Source of the DNA: Larix kaempferi
Lineage: Eukaryota; Streptophyta; Pinopsida; Pinales; Pinaceae
Direction of reading: 5' to 3'
NCBI GenBank assembly: GCA_027924585.1
Contig: BSBM01001719.1
Span: 12,729,001 to 12,793,000 of the forward strand
DNA length: 64,000 bases
Shown: positions 10,563 through 20,201 of the stretch, in pieces
Layout of the letters: the number at the start of each line of letters is the position of its first letter
Numbering within the stretch: position 1 is the first letter of the stretch
Program-made: the position numbers and the translations under genes
Notes under the pieces: model-generated
The model's input: the letters and a program-made list of their open reading frames with translations, nothing else
What the model was told of the DNA's origin: nothing
The model's database searches: none

Positions 10563-11208
10563 TGTTGATGTATATGTAACTTCGGAATGTATTTCACATA
10601 TATGTATATTGTATTCCTATAGAGATGGTATTATTCCTCTATAAGGAAGTGTCGTTATTTATATTGTAAGTGTCGTAACTTATACTTGATGGGTTATTAT
10701 ACCACCTTGTTTGGGGTCGGCCCTGTATAATTCATGTGGGTCAAAGGGTTATTAGACCACCCTATTGGGGGTCGGCCATGTGGGTCAAAGGGTTATTAGA
10801 CCACCCTATTGGGGGTCGGCCCAATCAGCATTATGTTATGTGGTTAAGTTCGAGCCTACATGAGTTAGGTAAAAAGGCAAGTCAAGTCAAGTATAAATAG
10901 AGTGTGGGAGGCACTCTATTTACTCACTCACTTCTCACACATGCACTCAAGGAGGAGTGGCGCACTTATGGAGGAGGAGGATCTGCTGCTAGGTTATATC
11001 TCTCATGGTTGGTTGTATCATTGCTCTATCTATCTCTGAGGAAGTTATTGGGGTTTTTCACCTTTATGGTTTTCCCCAAGTAAATCTTTGTGTCTCTTGT
11101 GTGCTTGCATTATTGTCTCCATGATTGATATGCTGTAGATATGCTGTACATGTTGTTCTCTCAGTTAAGATCCTAGATCAGATTGAAGTAAATTCTGAAA
11201 ATTTAACA
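10563..11208 (+). repeat. 3' LTR of element B
   Basis: 646 bp, identical in length to the 5' LTR, with about eight substitutions by eye (for example ttattag to ttattat near 10700, gtataag to gtataat, and tgctatag to tgctgtag). Followed by the target duplication ctagt at 11209-11213, after which the interrupted D LTR resumes. The D LTR copy at 12488 is uninterrupted at the corresponding point near 12824. Confidence 0.95.
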
Positions 11209-11673
11209 CTAGTTTCTATTAAGTCTCATTTATAGATTGATCACCTTTAAAGTGAATTACTTTAGCATATGATCATTTGGTCCAGAATAATATAATATGA
11301 TCACAACATCTGATAATTCTTCCTAGTATAATGTAATGCGATGGATAATTAAATTTAGCACATATTGACCATGTAGTAAGAGATAAAGAAATAAAATATA
11401 AAGCATATAGATCAACAGAATTCAAAATTTCCCATGCAGACACTTCAACTAATTAAAGAGAACTCGAATTGTTATTTGGCTTCGATTATAAAGCTTTAGT
11501 TAAGTATCAATGTATGCCTCAATCAATGCTTCAGTTAAAGCATCAGTTAAAGATATGCCTCAGTTAACTAAAGAACTTGCAGTGGTCACTTCAAGTAAAT
11601 CAATCAGCATGATTTCAGTTAACTAAGTGTTAAATAAGATTGACTAGTTAACTAAAGTATAAGAATAGTGTGA
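11209..11673 (+). repeat. Copia D LTR, copy 1, right piece (truncated)
   Basis: Continues the LTR broken by B: ctagtttctattaag matches the intact text cagtttctattaag at 12822 and 55858. It runs to about 11660 and then switches into repeat E (ttgaaatcactgtgattccg), so the last about 650 bp of the LTR are missing. The junction is a tandem-duplication or recombination joint. Confidence 0.8.
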
Positions 11674-12487
11674 CATTTGAAATCACTGTGATTCCGTCGG
11701 ATGACATGAAGAGAACCCCCAAAGATATTGAGATGAGATATATCCAAAGATGAAATCAGCTCAGATACAATATATAAGACATAAATCTTGGCATAATTAT
11801 CGGTAGTAATTCCTAGTCCTCAAGAGTATTGAGCCAATTCTTTTCCGCTAGGGTCAAAGGCAACCCCTCCCACACCTTCCACCCCTTTTAAATTATCTTT
11901 TTATAACATTATATTGGTTGAAATTATTCCACATGTCACGCTAGTGTTATGCTTATACATCTCCTTAAAATTGGGTTGTAGAATGCACCTAATCTCTTGG
12001 TGCAATAAATTTGATTGAAAATAAAAAGCAAAACCAAAAACTCAATGACCATTCATATACAAATAAAAAACTAGAACATGTATAGTCTACCCTACTTTAA
12101 GGAAGTTCTAGTAAATGTGCATAAAAATTAAACATGTAGTCGTTGTCAACACAATGAAGTGTGAAGCAAGTGTGAAATGCTTGTTCACATGATTTTGATA
12201 GATGTGTTACAAGGCAAGTTACGTAAATGGGAGAAATGATCAAATATGAAGGGTTAGTGTTGAATTCAATTTGAAGAGTATATAATCGTTAAACCCTTCC
12301 ATGATGATAGGCTGCAAAAGTAGTTGTACTCCAATTTATAAAAAAGTTGTTTCTATTCATTGTAGAAAATGCTTGAGGAAAAGGAATTAAATATTTTATG
12401 GAAGAAGATATATTAAGAATTTGAAATAAAAAAAATGTAGACCTGAGTTATTATGCTAACTTTTGACCATTCCAAGTATAAGAATAG
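11674..12487. repeat. Repeat E, partial copy with RNase H remnant
   Basis: Copy of 2813-3625 starting inside the RNase H-like relic. The minus strand at about 11676-11885 still reads GGVAFDPSGKELAQYS, a stop, then GLGITTDNYAKIY and LNIFGGSLHVI. It ends with aatag at 12483-12487, directly before another D LTR. With that LTR it forms the second unit of a tandem array of about 1.55 kb. Confidence 0.8.
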
Positions 12488-13206
12488 TGTTAAATATATA
12501 TAATATCAGGAGACATTCTCCAAATCAATCGTGTACATTCAATATTGATCCTCCTATATAGAGGTGAGCAGTTTGATTGCCTTCAGTGTAAAGGTTATTC
12601 CTTCCATGTAGAGGTAATTGATCAAAGTAATGATGTTGTAAAGTCTTGTTAGACAAGGCTCCGAAATTGTGTGTGTCAAGTCATGATTCTCATGTGAACC
12701 TTCTGTATAAGGTATCCATGGGATGGACCTCCCATATAGAGGTGGACCTTCCGTATAAAGGTCATGCTTTACTTGCTAAAAGCATTTAATGTTGTGTGAT
12801 GTATTATTAACCATCATCACCAGTTTCTATTAAGTCTCATTTATAGATTGATCACCTCTAAAGTGAATTACTTTAGCATATGATCATTTGGTCCGGAATA
12901 ATATAATATGATCACAACATCTGATAATTCTTCCTAGTATAATGTAATGCGATAGATAATTAAATTTAGCACATATTGACCATGTAGTAAGAGATAAAGA
13001 AATAAAATATAAAGCATATAGATCAAGAGAATTCGAAATTTCCCATGCAGACACTTCAACTAATTAAAGAGAAAGAGAACTTGTATTGTTATTTAGCTTC
13101 TATTATAAAGCTTTAGTTAAGTATCAATGTATGCCTCAATCAATGCTTCAGTTAAAGCATCCGTTAAAGATATGCCTCAGTTAACTAAAGAACTTGCAGT
13201 GGTCAT
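12488..13206 (+). repeat. Copia D LTR, copy 2 (truncated, not interrupted)
   Basis: About 719 bp from TGTTAAATATATA onward, matching copy 1 with the B insertion removed. It carries the text ccatcatcaccagtttc, the unoccupied B site. It ends at about 13206, where repeat E resumes (aactgtgattccg). The same flank and truncation style in copies 1 and 2 point to duplication of a block rather than two independent insertions. Confidence 0.85.
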
Positions 13207-13772
13207 AACTGTGATTCCGCCAGATGACATGAAGAGAACCCTTAAAGATATTGAGATGAGATATATCCAAAGATGAAATGAGCTCAGATACAAAATATAA
13301 GGCATAAATCTTGGCATAATTATCGGTAGTAATTCCTAGTCCTCAAGAGTATTGAGCTACTTCTTTTCCACTAGGATCAAATGCAACTCCTCCCCACACC
13401 TGCCACTCCTTTTAAATTATTTTTTTTATAACATTATATTGGTTGAAATTATTCCACATATCACGCTGATGTTATGCTTATACATCTCCTTAACATTGGG
13501 TTGTAGAATGCACCTAATCTCTTGGGTTGTAGAATGCACCTAATCTCTTGGTGCAATAAATTTGATTGAAAAAAAAAAGCAAAACCAAAAACTCAATGAC
13601 CTTTCATATACAATAAAAAACTAGAACATGTATAGTCTACCCTGCTTTAAGGAAGTTCTAGTAAATGTGCATAAAAAATAAACATGTAGTCGTTGTCAAC
13701 ACAATGAAGTGTGAAGCACATGTGAAATGCTTGTTTACATTATTTTGATAAAGGCAAGTTACATAAAGGCAA
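13207..13772. repeat. Repeat E, third tandem partial copy
   Basis: Starts within the RNase H-like relic (minus-strand remnant at about 13207-13405) and ends around 13772, inside the AT-rich right part and before the D site. A short duplication of acctaatctcttgg lies at 13511-13550, and another of aaggcaagtt at 13752-13775. The repeat abuts the F-box gene about 10 bp beyond its stop codon. Confidence 0.8.
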
Positions 13773-13781
13773 GTTAAATTG

Positions 13782-14984
13782 CTATGTGGACGTGACTTTC
13801 ATATCAGGCCTCGGTTCCAACGCCATGCTGTTCAAACGAACATATTTGTAATGTGCGTACGCTGGAGGACAGTGTGGAAGCCAATTCCAGAAGCCTTGGG
13901 CTACATTGTACGTCACAACTTTCGTACTCTCATGGCCTCTGAAGCATATATACTCACCCACTTCAATGCATTCGAACCAGTTTGAGCACGACCTTCTCCT
14001 AAATTCGTCGCACACCGATGCAGGTATTCTCCCAATCTCCCTCCAACAATTACTCCTGGAGTTGTTGTATTCCCAGATGACCAAATCTTTCAACAAGTGA
14101 TCCTCTTCGATTGCTCCGACCATCAGGAGACCACAGCCTCCTCTGCAGGACAACAAGCGAGGCCAATAATGATCGTTTTTATCCGTTGCTGGCATCGCTA
14201 TTATCGTTGCGTTGCCCTCCTTGATGTTGTATGTCACTACATGACGATCATCGCCATTGAGGCCACTAGTCAAGCAGTAGAAGAATCCTTTGCTGAATAT
14301 CACGTTATCGTTGTTTATCACCAAATTGTTCGGCAGGGTGCCCGCAGTTCTCCATGATTTTGAAAGCGAATCATATGCTACCACTGAGTTACTTGCAGTA
14401 CTCTTCATGCCAATGACGAACACAACATAGCTACCCAATTTTTCCCCGGGAGCAATTCCCGTAGCCATTACTCGAACGACAGAAGGTATTTGAGGAAGCG
14501 AGAAAACGGACTTGCTCAGAGGATTGCAAACGCAGAGCCTGGGGAGTGGTGCCATGTTTCCCCAGCAAGAAAAGGGTGGGAGATCCAGCAAGAGCAGCCC
14601 AGAAGCAGATCCTCTGTAATTGAGTTGGGCACAGACATCCTTATAATGATATTGTAGTAGGAAGGACAGCGATATCGTTCGCCATGAATTGGTGAAGAAT
14701 GAGTAAAGGAGACACGCCATTTCCATCTTGGGCGTGCAAAGCAGAAGCCGCGGTTGCCTGCTTGAACTCGCTGATTCGCTCCCCATAATATGATTGAAAC
14801 GAGTTGAAGAGAGAAGATCGTTCCAACCCTTGCAAACGGAGCGCAATTGACAGCAGCATTCCAATGGCAGACGCTCCATGATCTCCATTTCCAGATCTGG
14901 AGGCAATTCACACCATGGACATGATATTAATGAATATTGGGTCAGCTCCTCATCAATTTCTATTTGTATTTGCTGGGCCGCCAT
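13782..14984 (-). CDS. F-box protein (putative SCF substrate receptor)
   Basis: A 400-residue intact single-exon frame; ATG at 14984-14982 and stop at 13784-13782. An F-box spans about residues 27-66 (LPPDLEMEIMERLPLE, then RSVCKGWNDLLSS), the module that binds SKP1 in SCF ubiquitin ligases. The rest has features of the plant F-box-associated beta-propeller: CVCNPLSKS at 151-159 and VVAYDSLSKSWR at 201-212, with aromatic-rich strands to the end. Family knowledge suggests a nuclear or cytosolic adaptor that recruits a protein for ubiquitination; the target cannot be inferred. The start is supported by the conserved distance to the F-box. The lack of introns is normal for the family, though a retrocopy is possible. 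Its 3' flank is repeat E from about 10 bp after the stop, so the native 3' UTR is lost or replaced. Confidence 0.9.
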   Translation of the reverse strand: MAAQQIQIEIDEELTQYSLISCPWCELPPDLEMEIMERLPLECCCQLRSVCKGWNDLLSSTRFNHIMGSESASSSRQPRLLLCTPKMEMACLLYSFFTNSWRTISLSFLLQYHYKDVCAQLNYRGSASGLLLLDLPPFSCWGNMAPLPRLCVCNPLSKSVFSLPQIPSVVRVMATGIAPGEKLGSYVVFVIGMKSTASNSVVAYDSLSKSWRTAGTLPNNLVINNDNVIFSKGFFYCLTSGLNGDDRHVVTYNIKEGNATIIAMPATDKNDHYWPRLLSCRGGCGLLMVGAIEEDHLLKDLVIWEYNNSRSNCWREIGRIPASVCDEFRRRSCSNWFECIEVGEYICFRGHESTKVVTYNVAQGFWNWLPHCPPAYAHYKYVRLNSMALEPRPDMKVTST

Positions 14985-15334
14985 GAAATCAAAGTAGGGC
15001 TAGCTGTTAGCTGTTGCTATTTCTGTAAATGTAAGAGCGAGAATGTGGATAATGGGAAAGGAGTTGATTGATACGGAAGAGTGCAGAACGAAGGAATGAA
15101 ATGGGGATCTGAGAGGAGAAGGTTGCTTCATCATCAGAATTTAAAGGCCATAGATAGTCTTGGGTTCTTCCACATGTAAACCAATTCTGACTTCCGGGTA
15201 GGGGATTCATTCAACTCCCGGAAAAAAATAGTTTGGATTGCCACGAGTTTAGGGTTGCCAATCGCCATTCACGAAGGAGGTGTCTAACACTCCGTCTTGA
15301 AAATAAAGCTTTCTGAAAGGACGGCTCATTGACT

Positions 15335-15342
15335 TTATATAA
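15335..15342 (-). promoter_or_regulatory. Possible TATA box of the F-box gene
   Basis: TATATAAA on the minus strand about 350 bp upstream of the ATG, in an otherwise AT-moderate region. It would give a 5' UTR of about 320 nt. There is no other evidence; a chance match is quite possible. Confidence 0.3.
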
Positions 15343-15349
15343 ATAATAT

Positions 15350-18100
15350 CATTCGAATGCTATGAACGAGGACACACCATGTTATCTATGTTTTTATATT
15401 AAGATTAGGCACGCCACTTCCAATAAATAAACTTAATGTTAGCACAATCTTGATAAATAAATGTTATTTAAAAGCTGACCTTATGAACACTTAATATATA
15501 TAATATATAATAATAATAACAAGGCTGCATGGCAGCGGATACTTGCCGAGGATGGACTCGCGGGTAAAAGCATTGGTTAAGTAAGCTAGTTGATGGGTTT
15601 GAAACTTAGTTATTTGAATAGGTAAAAGCATTGGTTAATTGAGTTAGTTGATGGGTTTGAAAGTTAGTTATTTAAACATTGGATTTGAAAGTTAGTTATT
15701 TGAATATTGCCAATGGTTTGTATTCCTTCCTGCGAATGAGCAACTTCTGAGTTGGTTGATACTCCTGAGTTAAGAACCAATTACTAAATTTATTAAGTTT
15801 AGAACTATCATATAAATTAATATTTTTGAAAAATGAGAATAACAAAATTGACAAACACTAAATGAAAAATTCAAAGTATTATAAGGCTATATAATTTCCC
15901 GGCTTATTAAGGTCAAAGAAAACAATTCAAAAATAAAACAACACTTAATTTGAATCAAATCTCAATGAGAGATTTGTTATTATAATTTAAAAAGTAAATG
16001 AGTGGTGTAAAGAACATAGGCTCTGTGTCAATTAATAGTTTTATGTGACTAACAATGCCAAGTGTAGCAAATTCAACTTGTAAAAATATTATATGCATAT
16101 AGAATAATAAATGCTTTAATATTTTATGAAATAGAAAAAACACTAGCTACAAGAAGTAGAGGTAGATGTAAATATAATAAATTCCAGCTAACTAAAACTC
16201 CAAAGCTAACTAACTGGTTGGAATGGGAACTAAGAGGAACGACTCACTATAAATGGTAACGGGTATGGATAATAATGGAATGGGGACGAGTCGCCCCACA
16301 AAGAATGGATGGAAACACATATTGAAGAATTGTTGATTCTAAAAATATTATTACCTCATCTTACTTCCAAGTCACTGCTTGCTCTGAAATTTTTTATGCC
16401 CTTAATACTTTTTAAAATTTTAGAATTCGAGCCTGTAAAAATATTGCAGGTATATAGAATAAATTTTTTTTCTGAAATTTCATTGGGAATATAAATTTCT
16501 TTGGAATATGTCACAACTTTTTAACACGTACTAAAACATAAGCAAAACCAATTAATTAACATGGTCGTCCATTAGCATTGCCTATTTCCTAGCATTGATG
16601 GCCCTGTGAGATTATTCAAACACGTTGCGTTGCAACCAACATGTGTTTCAGATTGATACATTGATTGGCATGTGAGATTATTCAAACACGTTGCATTACA
16701 ACTAAAATGTGTCGATAATGGACGATCGTTGTGCTGGTGAATTTCTGTCATGCTAACCTGACAGAAAGAACAATAGAACAATATCAAAGTTGGGCATCAA
16801 TATTGAACCATTCCATGAGTTGGACTGTGCATTGTATCTCTGTATAGCAGACTCCGACATCTGATTGATTCCCAAGTGCATCTAATATCAACTCGTTCCT
16901 TAGTTGAAGAACTGCAATAGATCTAGCTGTGCCTCATCATTATAATGACCATTATACCAAGTTTTCTCTACAAAAAAATTCATATGAAATAGTTCCTAAA
17001 GAGAGCACAATAGTGTAAATGTTCTTTGTCCTCTTGGTTGATGATAATCAGCCTCTTCTTGCTGGAAAGTGGAGGGATGACCACTACGGTGACGACTTTG
17101 TGTAGTGGATATTTTCCTCTGCATCTGAATTTTAAGTTGCTCAATCTTCTCCTCTTATCTTATTTGATTTGATTCTTTGTAAGCCAAGCTACGCCTGACT
17201 TTTTGTTTTTTGAAACTTTAAATTTGAATTTGAAACACACAATTATGAATTTGGGACACAGTTCATATGCTTATGATGCTCATTCTCTTGTTGTTGGATG
17301 TACTTATGCCTTCACTGGCGCTGATTCAACTTAAACTGGAATCGCTGCTATGGAAGTCTCTGTATACGCTGCTACTGAGACCCGACCAATTATTGGCTTT
17401 GATGTTGAGTCAAATTTGATTGAATAAATAAATGTCTGTCCAATAGGTTCCCTTGTTTGAATGGGTTAGTGTCTTCTTTGCTGTTGTTTTAAGAGAATGA
17501 ATTGATATCTTTCCCAACTAACCAATTAGATCAACTTTCCTGGTGGGTAAGGTGGTTTTTCAGGCTATTGTGTATGGGTTGCCTTTCCTCTTATATGCCT
17601 ATGTATGGGTTGTCTTTACTTCAGGTGTTGGGATTGATAGGTTAGTTAGGTGAGATTGATGCTTGTAGGGTTAATCCCAGAGATGCATATTCTTCCTTCA
17701 TCCTTTCTTGGGGAAGTCACTCCAATAAAGAACAACCGCATTCTCTACTCTCCTCCATTTTCTTCGAGATTAGGCAATGGATGCATTTATGGATAGGTTT
17801 TAGGTATTTTTTACATCTAGTACGTTACTGGAAAGGAGTTGTGCTAAGTAAATGCTAAACTCATAGTACGTTACTGGAAAGGAATTGTGCTAAGTAAATG
17901 CTAAACGTATAGGAAGGCAAGGGAAAGAGCTAATGGTACATGTCCTTAGGACTTCTTGCATGACAGAAAGACCACTAATTTACAAGTAAGTAATAGAAAA
18001 AGGAGAACAACTTACAACTTAAAAATGGCGATGAAGGCACTATAATATAGGTTAGCAATCTCTAAATATTGCAGCTTATAGATGATGAAGGTGATGGATG
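15350..18100. other. Gene-free region with short direct duplications
   Basis: No credible coding region on either strand. Three small tandem duplications are visible. At 15562-15712 a 59-bp unit with ggtaaaagcattggttaa appears twice plus a partial copy. At 16603-16712 a 66-bp unit begins tgtgagattattcaaacacg. At 17819-17905 a 46-bp unit contains tacgttactggaaagg. The rest looks unique and AT-rich. Confidence 0.6.
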
Positions 18101-18111
18101 TGCAGGTATAC

Positions 18112-18484
18112 CATGTGAATTCTGACCTCTCGAACAGCTCTCCGTTGGTGTGGATGCATAAATGCTCGAATGCTTGTTTGAAATTAAGGAAGCAATTACC
18201 GAGAAGAGGAAAATAAACTGCTCAACAATGGTAGAACCAGGTTCTGACCTCTCTAACAGCTCTTCGCCGGCATGGATGCATAAATGCTCGAATGCTTGTT
18301 TGAAATCAAGGAAGCAATTACCGAGAAGAGGAAGATAAACTACTCAACAATGGTAGAACCAGGTTCTGACCTCTCTAACAGCTCTCTGTCGGTGTGGATG
18401 CAGAAATGCTCGAATGCTTGTTTGAAATTAGGGAAGCAATTACAGAGAAGAGGAAGATAAGATGCTCAACACCGGAAGAACCAG
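18112..18484 (+). repeat. 122-bp tandem repeat, three copies
   Basis: Units start ttctgacctct at about 18120, 18242 and 18364, exactly 122 bp apart. Each contains ggatgcataaatgctcgaa and gaagcaattaccgagaag, with a few substitutions between copies (ccgttggtg, ccggcatg, gtcggtgtg). The unit length is not a multiple of three and no frame stays open across it. Confidence 0.9.
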
Positions 18485-18597
18485 GGGACCGAGGGTTGTC
18501 ATATTGGCCTTGAGCGCATCGCTTGGGATCACTATGCAGTGCTAACTTTTTCCTTCAGTCTAACTATGCAAATGCAGTGATGGTGACTATGAAAGAG

Positions 18598-18720
18598 GTT
18601 GTGAGGGGAACAAAGGCGGTGGCAGTAGAGGCGGTGGGGGTGATAGAGGCAGTGGTAGTGGGTGTAAGTGGTGGTAGCAGTGGCGGTGGGGTGACAGAGG
18701 CGGTGGCGGTGGAGACCTCT
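18598..18720 (+). repeat. GGCGGT-rich low-complexity tract
   Basis: A purine/G-rich stretch of irregular ggcggtggc, gtggtagtg and gaggcggtg triplets. It yields Gly- or Val-rich peptides in all frames, so the open frames over it are not good gene evidence. It could be a remnant of a glycine-rich coding exon; I cannot show that. Confidence 0.6.
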
Positions 18721-18799
18721 CCCATCCAACACATGGACCTACCTAGATTGAATGCATTAAAAAAAATTCTCATTCCCAATAAGCCCACCATTAGCTAGG

Positions 18800-19320
18800 T
18801 AATAACGCTTCAATTGAATTAGCCAATCAAAGGTTAGACAAATGAATATTTATAATCGAAGAAAAATAAGCATTTCAATGTATAATGTAAAAGTTACGGT
18901 AAATTGAAAAATTAGATAGTCAACCGTAAACTAATTGCGAGTCAACCGCATATCGAATACAATATACCTGCAAGGCCTTCGACAGGTATAATAATAACTA
19001 CCAGTTGTTTTTAAGATACAAAGGAAGCTTGATCAAAGCAAAATGAAAAAGTCAAATTCATCGAGGTAGAACAAGTTTGGAAGAAGAAGTCATGTGCATT
19101 GCATGATTTTTAACACTTCAATTAAAAGCAAAATATATTTTATATTGAAATAATTTTTGTTATAAGTTTTATAAACTTATATTTGTAATAAATATGTATA
19201 TTCTTTTATCAGAATAAAAAAAGATATTTTTGTTATTTTTGAGAAATCAAAAAGTACATATCACTTCAACGTTTTCAATTTTTGATTCTCAAAGAAACAT
19301 TATTACAAGAACATATCTAA
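18800..19320. other. AT-rich intergenic DNA
   Basis: No gene, RNA or clear repeat recognised between the G-rich tract and the pararetrovirus-like segment. Confidence 0.5.
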
Positions 19321-19331
19321 CTCTGATACCA
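19321..19331 (-). other. Primer binding site of the pararetrovirus fragment
   Basis: TGGTATCAGAG on the minus strand, the initiator-tRNA-Met complement shared by caulimovirids and many LTR elements. It lies about 465 bp downstream of the TATA box, compatible with a long pregenomic RNA leader. Confidence 0.65.
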
Positions 19332-19793
19332 AATGCGTCAGGATCTATCTTCAGCGATTCAAACAATAATTCCACAACATTCAATTGATTTTATTATTGG
19401 CAGCATGACATACAGACTCCTGTAGATCGGCTTCGGAGGGCGAAGCTCATCACTACAAACACAAAATCAGTGCCTAAGCATAATGTCTCAGGCCCATTTA
19501 CTTTTCAGAACTTCGCAGAGCGATGAACTTACTCAAAGGCTACCTGGGGATCCTGAGATATGCCCACTAACACTTTACAGACACATTTTTTACAGAGGCG
19601 AACCTCAGCTTTCTGATGCTGTGTTATACCTTTCGGCAACCAACAGAGCATAATACCTTGGCTCTGGACAGGACTCCTATGACTCGCAGAGCTCCAACTA
19701 CTGGATTGCTCGGCTCTAGACTCTAAGTTGCAGAGCAAACTACTAGCTCGATGCACTCAACTTGAATGAATGAAATGAGGACTGAGGCCTTCC

Positions 19794-19800
19794 TTTTATA
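19794..19800 (-). promoter_or_regulatory. Pararetroviral-type TATA box
   Basis: On the minus strand GCTATAAAAGGAAGGCC, resembling the TATA region and purine-rich downstream stretch of caulimovirid transcript promoters. It sits between the polymerase end and the primer site, as expected. Confidence 0.6.
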
Positions 19801-20201
19801 GCACTCTAGCCAGTTTACAGGTTGCAAGAAACATGCACCATTCGGTCAAAAGGCAGGGAATTCGAGGTAGTGGTGGGACACACCACTATTATCTCATCCC
19901 GTAGGAGGCAGCGCCATAAGGGGACTCGGAGACCAGACAAACATCATGGCCGACAGACATGGCCCACAAAGGACTGAGACCGACTTAAATCAAAACTATT
20001 CAGGGGACAGAATCCCAAAAAATTACACAGTGGAGCTACTGTTACCGGCCCACTACGGCTTCCATTATTTGACATAAAATAAAATACAGAATGACAACTA
20101 TGTACATCAGTCGTCTCCTAAGCGGAAAACACAAAACAAATCAGGATTTCCCGGTTGTTCGCCACATGGGCAATCAAAGTAATTGTCTTGTAGATATTCT
20201 T

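Larger units (their letters stand above)
3963..11208 (+). mobile_element. Element B: complete non-autonomous Ty1/copia retrotransposon
   Basis: A 7,246-bp element with two 646-bp LTRs (3963-4608 and 10563-11208), TG...CA ends and a 5-bp target duplication, ctagt. A primer binding site abuts the 5' LTR and a purine tract abuts the 3' LTR. Only part of the copia polymerase is left: a fragment of RT and a nearly whole RNase H. No gag, protease or integrase is recognised in the long leader. By eye the LTRs differ at about eight positions (roughly 1.2%), so the insertion is young although the coding part is wrecked. It therefore probably moved using proteins from another element. Confidence 0.93.

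Noticed and set aside
13779-14357. Plus-strand frames opposite the F-box gene
   Set aside because: Antisense shadows of a clear F-box coding sequence.
18523-18798. Gly/Val-rich 91-codon plus-strand frame
   Set aside because: Produced by the GGCGGT-rich tract; frames on both strands are open, so openness is not evidence of a gene.
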